In this document: in pieces, positions 60,591-64,000 of the stretch
Layout of the letters: every line of letters starts with the position of its first letter
Position numbering within the stretch: the first letter of the stretch is position 1
Assembly (NCBI RefSeq): GCF_030812675.1
Contig: NZ_JAUSTE010000010.1
Span: 109,634-173,633, forward strand
Length of the DNA stretch: 64,000 nucleotides
Direction: 5' to 3'
Source: Sinomonas atrocyanea
GTDB taxonomy: Bacteria; Actinomycetota; Actinomycetes; Actinomycetales; Micrococcaceae
Made by a program: the position numbers and the translations under genes
Notes under the pieces: model-generated
What the model saw: only the letters and a program-made list of their open reading frames with translations
Told to the model about the DNA's origin: nothing
Database searches by the model: none

Positions 60591-61028
60591 ATGAGCACCA
60601 GCCCCATCGGCTCCGTCGGAAGCCCCATCGGCCCCGTCGGGAGCACGAGCCTGACCTCGTCGGCCCCGGTCCGGGCCCCCAAGCAGACCATGGACTCGAC
60701 GGTCTTCATGGACCTGCTCGTCACGCAGCTAAAGAATCAGGACCCCAGCTCACCCATGGACACCAACGCGATGATCAACCAGACCACGCAGCTGTCCATG
60801 ATGGAGAAGCTCACCCAGCTGGCCACGGACAGCGCCCAGGGCCTGAGCATGCAGCAGCGCGCCGCCGCGGCGGCCCTCATCGGCAAGGCCGTGACCTACC
60901 TCGGCGCGGACGGCTCCGCCGCCGTCGGCACCCCCAGCAGCGTCTCCTACACCGGTTCCGCGCCCACGGTGACGATCGGCGGCGCCTCGGTCCCGCTCGA
61001 CGCGATCACCGGCCTCACCGGCGCCTGA
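60591..61028 (+). CDS. flgD: Flagellar hook capping protein FlgD
   Basis: The 145-residue protein has the FlgD core MDSTVFMDLLVTQLKNQDPS followed by SPMDTNAMINQTTQLSMMEK and then a short beta region. FlgD caps the growing hook. It is short, lacking the extended Ig-like C-terminal domain of longer FlgD proteins. The ATG follows GAGAAAGGCA. It is 13 nt after fliK and 56 nt before flgE. Confidence 0.92.
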   Translation: MSTSPIGSVGSPIGPVGSTSLTSSAPVRAPKQTMDSTVFMDLLVTQLKNQDPSSPMDTNAMINQTTQLSMMEKLTQLATDSAQGLSMQQRAAAAALIGKAVTYLGADGSAAVGTPSSVSYTGSAPTVTIGGASVPLDAITGLTGA

Positions 61029-61084
61029 CCCGCGCCGCACCCCCTGACCCGCCCTCCCTCACCGCCCGACGAAAGGCAGCCACC

Positions 61085-62260
61085 ATGCTCCGCTCGCTCT
61101 ACTCCGGCATCTCGGGCCTGCGCGCCCACCAGACCATGCTGGACGTCACCGGCAACAACATCGCCAACGTGAACACCACCGGCTTCAAGGGCTCCTCGAC
61201 CCAGTTCGAGGACACGCTCTCCCAGCTGACCCAGGGCGCCAGCGGCCCGCAGCCGGCCACCGGCGGCACCAACCCGGCGCAGATCGGCCTCGGCGTGAAG
61301 GTCGCGGCCGTCACCACGAACTTCACCCAGGGCTCCGCGCAGACCACCGGCAAGGCCACGGACATGATGATCTCCGGGGACGGGTTCTTCATCACGAGCC
61401 GCGGCGGCCAGCAGCTCTACACCCGCGCCGGCTCGTTCGGCTTCGACGCCGGCGGGCGCCTCGTGGGGCCCGACGGCGGCATCCTCCAGGGCTGGACCGC
61501 GAACGCCGCCGGGGTGGTCAACACCGGCGCCCCGATCGGTGACGTCACCCTCTCGCCGACCGCCACGATCCCCGCGGTCGCCACGAGCCAGGTCGGCGTG
61601 GACGGCAACCTGCCCTCCGACGCCGCTGCCGGCACGTCCCTCGAGCGGGACATCAAGGTGTTCGACGCGAACGGCACCGCCCGGAACCTCGCGCTGACCT
61701 TCACGAAGACGGCCGGCGGGTGGAACGTCGCCGCGGCCGACGCCGACGGCGCCACCGGCGCCGGCACCCTCGCCTTCACCGGCGGCAAGCAGACGGCGGG
61801 CGGCACGCTCGCCGTCGGCGGCATCACCGTGGACTTCGGCGCGGTGACCGGTTACGCGGGGATGACCACCGTGGCCGCCACGAGCCAGAACGGCTCCTCC
61901 GCCGGCACGCTCGAGGCCTTCACCCTCGGCTCTGACGGCTCCCTGATCGGCTCCTTCAGCAACGGCCTCAAGCAGACCGTGGGCCGGATCGCCCTCGCGA
62001 AGTTCACCAACCCCTCCGGGCTCGAGAAGGCCGGGGACTCCTCCTACACGGTCACCGCGAACTCCGGCACAGCCCAGGTCGGCCAGGCCGGCGACCCGGG
62101 GTTCGGGACCCTGGCCGGGGGCGCACTCGAGATGAGCAACGTGGACCTGTCGCAGGAATTCACCAACCTCATCGTGGCCCAGCGCGGCTTCCAGGCCAAC
62201 GCGCGCATCATCACCACCTCGGACCAGGTGCTCCAGGAGCTCGTGGACCTCAAGCGCTGA
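61085..62260 (+). CDS. flgE: Flagellar hook protein FlgE
   Basis: The 391-residue protein has the axial N-terminus (LRSLYSGISGLRAHQTMLDV, TGNNIANVNTTGFKGSSTQF), the FlgE-type middle, and the C-terminus ELSQEFT-like (DLSQEFTNLIVAQRGFQANA) ending QVLQELVDLKR. It builds the hook. The ATG follows CGAAAGGCAGC. It is intact, but what follows is a tyrosine recombinase instead of the expected motor and switch genes. Confidence 0.96.
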   Translation: MLRSLYSGISGLRAHQTMLDVTGNNIANVNTTGFKGSSTQFEDTLSQLTQGASGPQPATGGTNPAQIGLGVKVAAVTTNFTQGSAQTTGKATDMMISGDGFFITSRGGQQLYTRAGSFGFDAGGRLVGPDGGILQGWTANAAGVVNTGAPIGDVTLSPTATIPAVATSQVGVDGNLPSDAAAGTSLERDIKVFDANGTARNLALTFTKTAGGWNVAAADADGATGAGTLAFTGGKQTAGGTLAVGGITVDFGAVTGYAGMTTVAATSQNGSSAGTLEAFTLGSDGSLIGSFSNGLKQTVGRIALAKFTNPSGLEKAGDSSYTVTANSGTAQVGQAGDPGFGTLAGGALEMSNVDLSQEFTNLIVAQRGFQANARIITTSDQVLQELVDLKR

Positions 62261-62263
62261 AGA

Positions 62264-62330
62264 TTGGGGAAAGTGAAGTGTCCCCTCTCCTGGACCCGCA
62301 TTCACTTGCTTTGGGGAAATTTGCTGTCCC
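62264..62330. repeat. Direct and inverted repeats next to flgE, possible recombinase sites
   Basis: TTGGGGAAA-N6-TGTCCC (62264-62284) and TTGGGGAAA-N5-TGTCCC (62311-62330) are direct repeats 47 bp apart, and AAGTGAA (62271-62277) is inverted as TTCACTT (62301-62307). Local composition is AT-richer than the flanks. The place, between flgE and the recombinase gene, suits an attachment site or arm-binding sites. Confidence 0.45.
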
Positions 62331-62417
62331 TTCAGCGTGATGACGCCGCGCAGCGACGTCGCGAGCTCCGTCTTTCTCGGGTTATCTTTTCGAAGGCCAT
62401 CCGAGAATGGGAGCTGT

Positions 62418-63764
62418 ATGGACAGGGTCACAGTCGTGCACGGTGGCACATGGGACGAGCGCGTCGTCGAAGCAGAGCTCGGGGTTCTGCCGCTGAAGGT
62501 GGCGCCCGTTGATTGGCCGGTGATGATGGTGGATGGGATCGTCGAGTGGGACGCGACCGGCTGGCTCCGGTACGTCGCGGAGAGAACTGCCGGCGCGTTC
62601 CGGACGAAGACCGCGCGGTCCTATTCGGAGAGCCTTCGGGTGTTCGTCTCTTTCCTCCTCGGACGGAACGTCTCGCTCAGAGGCGCGACACGGTCCCACA
62701 TCGTCGAGTACGTCAACTACCGCACTGTGGCCGACGGGAGGGTCTCTGGGGCGGCGTGGGAGCGGGACCGGACAGTCATCAAGCAGTTCTACGAATGGCT
62801 GAGGGAGACGCACCACGTCCCGATGCCTATCACCGTCGAACATGTGAACTCGCCTTGGGGCAGGTGCACCTCGATGAGGGAAGGCCGAGGAATTCCGAAA
62901 TCGAGCGCCGCCGGAACCCCGCTCGAGCCGCCCCAGCTCCGGGCGCTCATGGCCACAGCCTGGATGCATGGGGTGAGCGGGGCCTCGAACGGGACTCTCA
63001 CGGGGCCCCGGGATGCAGCATTCATAGCCCTTGGGGCCGCGTGCGGGGCCCGACTCGACACTCTGGTCCACTTGACGGTGTACGAGCTGCCAGCCGAGGG
63101 GAGCAAAGGCGATCTCGTGGAGATGCGCCTGCCAGCGGCGATCAGCAAGTCCCGCCGCGAGGTTCGCCTCCCCGCGTTCAAGAACCACCTCAAGCACGTG
63201 CATGCCTACATCCGACGGGGCGGATCAAGAGACGACGCTATGAAGGGCTGGCTCCCGAAGAACCCGATCCGCATCTCAGAACCGCCACGGCCTGGCGCCA
63301 CGGGGATCCGAGATGAGACCGGAGCATGGCACCCCTTCAACACGATGACAGCCTCCGATAGGCGCAGGCTTGTCACGCCCGAGGGGTACCCGGCATTGAT
63401 CTTCGTCTCCGCCCGAAACGGCGCTCCGATCTCCTACGCGACGGCCGCAACGATCACAGCGGATCTCGCCGGTCACCACCGACAACGGGCCAACGACGAA
63501 GACCCGCCTCTCCCGAACGTCCACACCCACGACCTCCGCCACACCTACGCGACGCATCTGGCCGCTCTCTTCTATTTGGGAACCCCCGTCGGCCCGGGCC
63601 GCGACATCCAGGGCAGGCCGCACCGCATCGACGTCCGCAGCGCGGTCACCATGGCCTCGACGGCCCTTGGGCACGTCAGCGAGAGCACGACGGCGCTCTA
63701 TGTGCAGCAGGTCGGCATGCTAGCCCTCCGCTACACCGTCGACGACCTCCTCGGCCGCCGGTGA
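62418..63764 (+). CDS. Tyrosine recombinase/integrase
   Basis: The 448-residue protein has a SAM-like core-binding domain (about 35-145, RTKTARSYSESLRVFVSFLL) and a catalytic domain with Arg212 in ACGARLDTLVHLTV, the Lys in ISKSRREVRLP, His371/Arg374 in HTHDLRHTYATHLA, His419 in LGHVSESTTALY and nucleophile Tyr428. All active-site residues are kept, so it may be functional. The ATG at 62418 follows GGGAG. Codon use and GC differ mildly from the flagellar genes. The stop overlaps the next gene (GTGA), typical of multi-gene integrase cassettes. Confidence 0.88.
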   Translation: MDRVTVVHGGTWDERVVEAELGVLPLKVAPVDWPVMMVDGIVEWDATGWLRYVAERTAGAFRTKTARSYSESLRVFVSFLLGRNVSLRGATRSHIVEYVNYRTVADGRVSGAAWERDRTVIKQFYEWLRETHHVPMPITVEHVNSPWGRCTSMREGRGIPKSSAAGTPLEPPQLRALMATAWMHGVSGASNGTLTGPRDAAFIALGAACGARLDTLVHLTVYELPAEGSKGDLVEMRLPAAISKSRREVRLPAFKNHLKHVHAYIRRGGSRDDAMKGWLPKNPIRISEPPRPGATGIRDETGAWHPFNTMTASDRRRLVTPEGYPALIFVSARNGAPISYATAATITADLAGHHRQRANDEDPPLPNVHTHDLRHTYATHLAALFYLGTPVGPGRDIQGRPHRIDVRSAVTMASTALGHVSESTTALYVQQVGMLALRYTVDDLLGRR

Positions 63765-64000
63765 CCGCCCACGGGAATGGCCGGGCATGGACCCCCCGAA
63801 GACGGATCGCCGCCGACCGCGGCGTCCACGTGAATTTCATCACCGATGCTCAGGTCGATGACGACGGGACCTTCATAGTCGCAACCCGTGGCAGCCGCGG
63901 TGCGTCTAGACGGTATGGAGTGGCCGCCTTAGTGGGTGGTTGCGGGCCGGGGCCTCGCTCACGCAGATTCGTGGGTTACCGGACAGAAGTCCCTGCCCGG
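63761..64000 (+). CDS. Partial hypothetical protein coupled to the recombinase
   Basis: A frame beginning at the GTG that overlaps the recombinase stop (GTGA) stays open to the end of the window, 80 codons. It starts MTAHGNGRAWTPRRRIAADR and continues GVHVNFITDAQVDDDGTFIV with no recognisable domain. The 4-nt overlap indicates translational coupling. It could be a second integrase-cassette protein. Whether the frame is real beyond the edge is unknown. Confidence 0.45.
   Translation, partial: MTAHGNGRAWTPRRRIAADRGVHVNFITDAQVDDDGTFIVATRGSRGASRRYGVAALVGGCGPGPRSRRFVGYRTEVPAR

Overview
The window is very GC-rich DNA with dense, often overlapping genes, many GTG/TTG starts and several leaderless promoters. 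It carries actinobacterial markers: a proteasome activator ending in GQYL, an actinobacterial SigB/SigF-type sigma factor, DUF2795, SPW-repeat and MAB_1171c-type proteins. With a flagellar cluster, this suggests a motile member of the Micrococcaceae (Sinomonas/Arthrobacter-like). The genus is inferred, not proven.

Layout. (1) 1-7157: VOC protein (cut by the window edge), tRNA-Ser(UGA), quinone oxidoreductase, cstA-ybdD, bpa and a partner gene, aldo/keto reductase, rhodanese. (2) 7174-12966 (-): a compact Mrp-type cation/proton antiporter operon (E-F-G-DUF4040-B-C-D) led by an MFS sugar-type transporter. (3) 13098-18837 (-): a five-gene coupled oxidative operon (membrane protein, gluconate-2-dehydrogenase subunit 3-like, GMC flavoenzyme, ThDP enzyme, enolase-superfamily enzyme). 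(4) 18958-26287: orphan Vsr nuclease, GH15 enzyme, then a stress block (DUF2795, SDR, topoisomerase IB, acidic disordered protein, SigB/SigF-like sigma factor), with two SigF/SigB-type promoters in front of block members. (5) 26425-39897: a heptose locus with gmhB, gmhA, two hldE genes, three GT9 heptosyltransferase-like proteins, three other glycosyltransferases, an SDR and an aldehyde-dehydrogenase-like protein that lacks its catalytic residues. Nucleotide-activated heptose is best known from Gram-negative LPS, so a full set in a monoderm actinobacterium is the most interesting part of the window. (6) 39970-44969: small membrane and stress genes, gene relics, a three-gene ImmA/IrrE-MAB_1171c-XRE operon with a palindromic operator, and a secreted Gly/Asn/Gln-rich protein. 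(7) 45014-62260: flagellar genes, fliW-flgL-flgK-flgN (-) divergent from fliC-fliD-fliS-X-flgB-flgC-fliE-fliF-fliG-fliH-fliI-fliJ-(NlpC/P60)-fliK-flgD-flgE (+), with three well-matched sigma-28 promoters. (8) 62261-64000: a tyrosine recombinase and the start of a coupled gene, placed directly after flgE where further flagellar genes would be expected.

How it works together. The flagellar block encodes rod, hook, filament, export ATPase and chaperone functions under a sigma-28-type factor not seen here. The heptose genes should convert sedoheptulose 7-phosphate to ADP-D,D-heptose (GmhA, HldE kinase, GmhB, HldE adenylyltransferase) and pass it to the six glycosyltransferases. No HldD epimerase, flippase, polymerase or ligase gene is visible, so the acceptor is unknown. 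Assignments rest on reading translated sequence and motifs; no database search was run.
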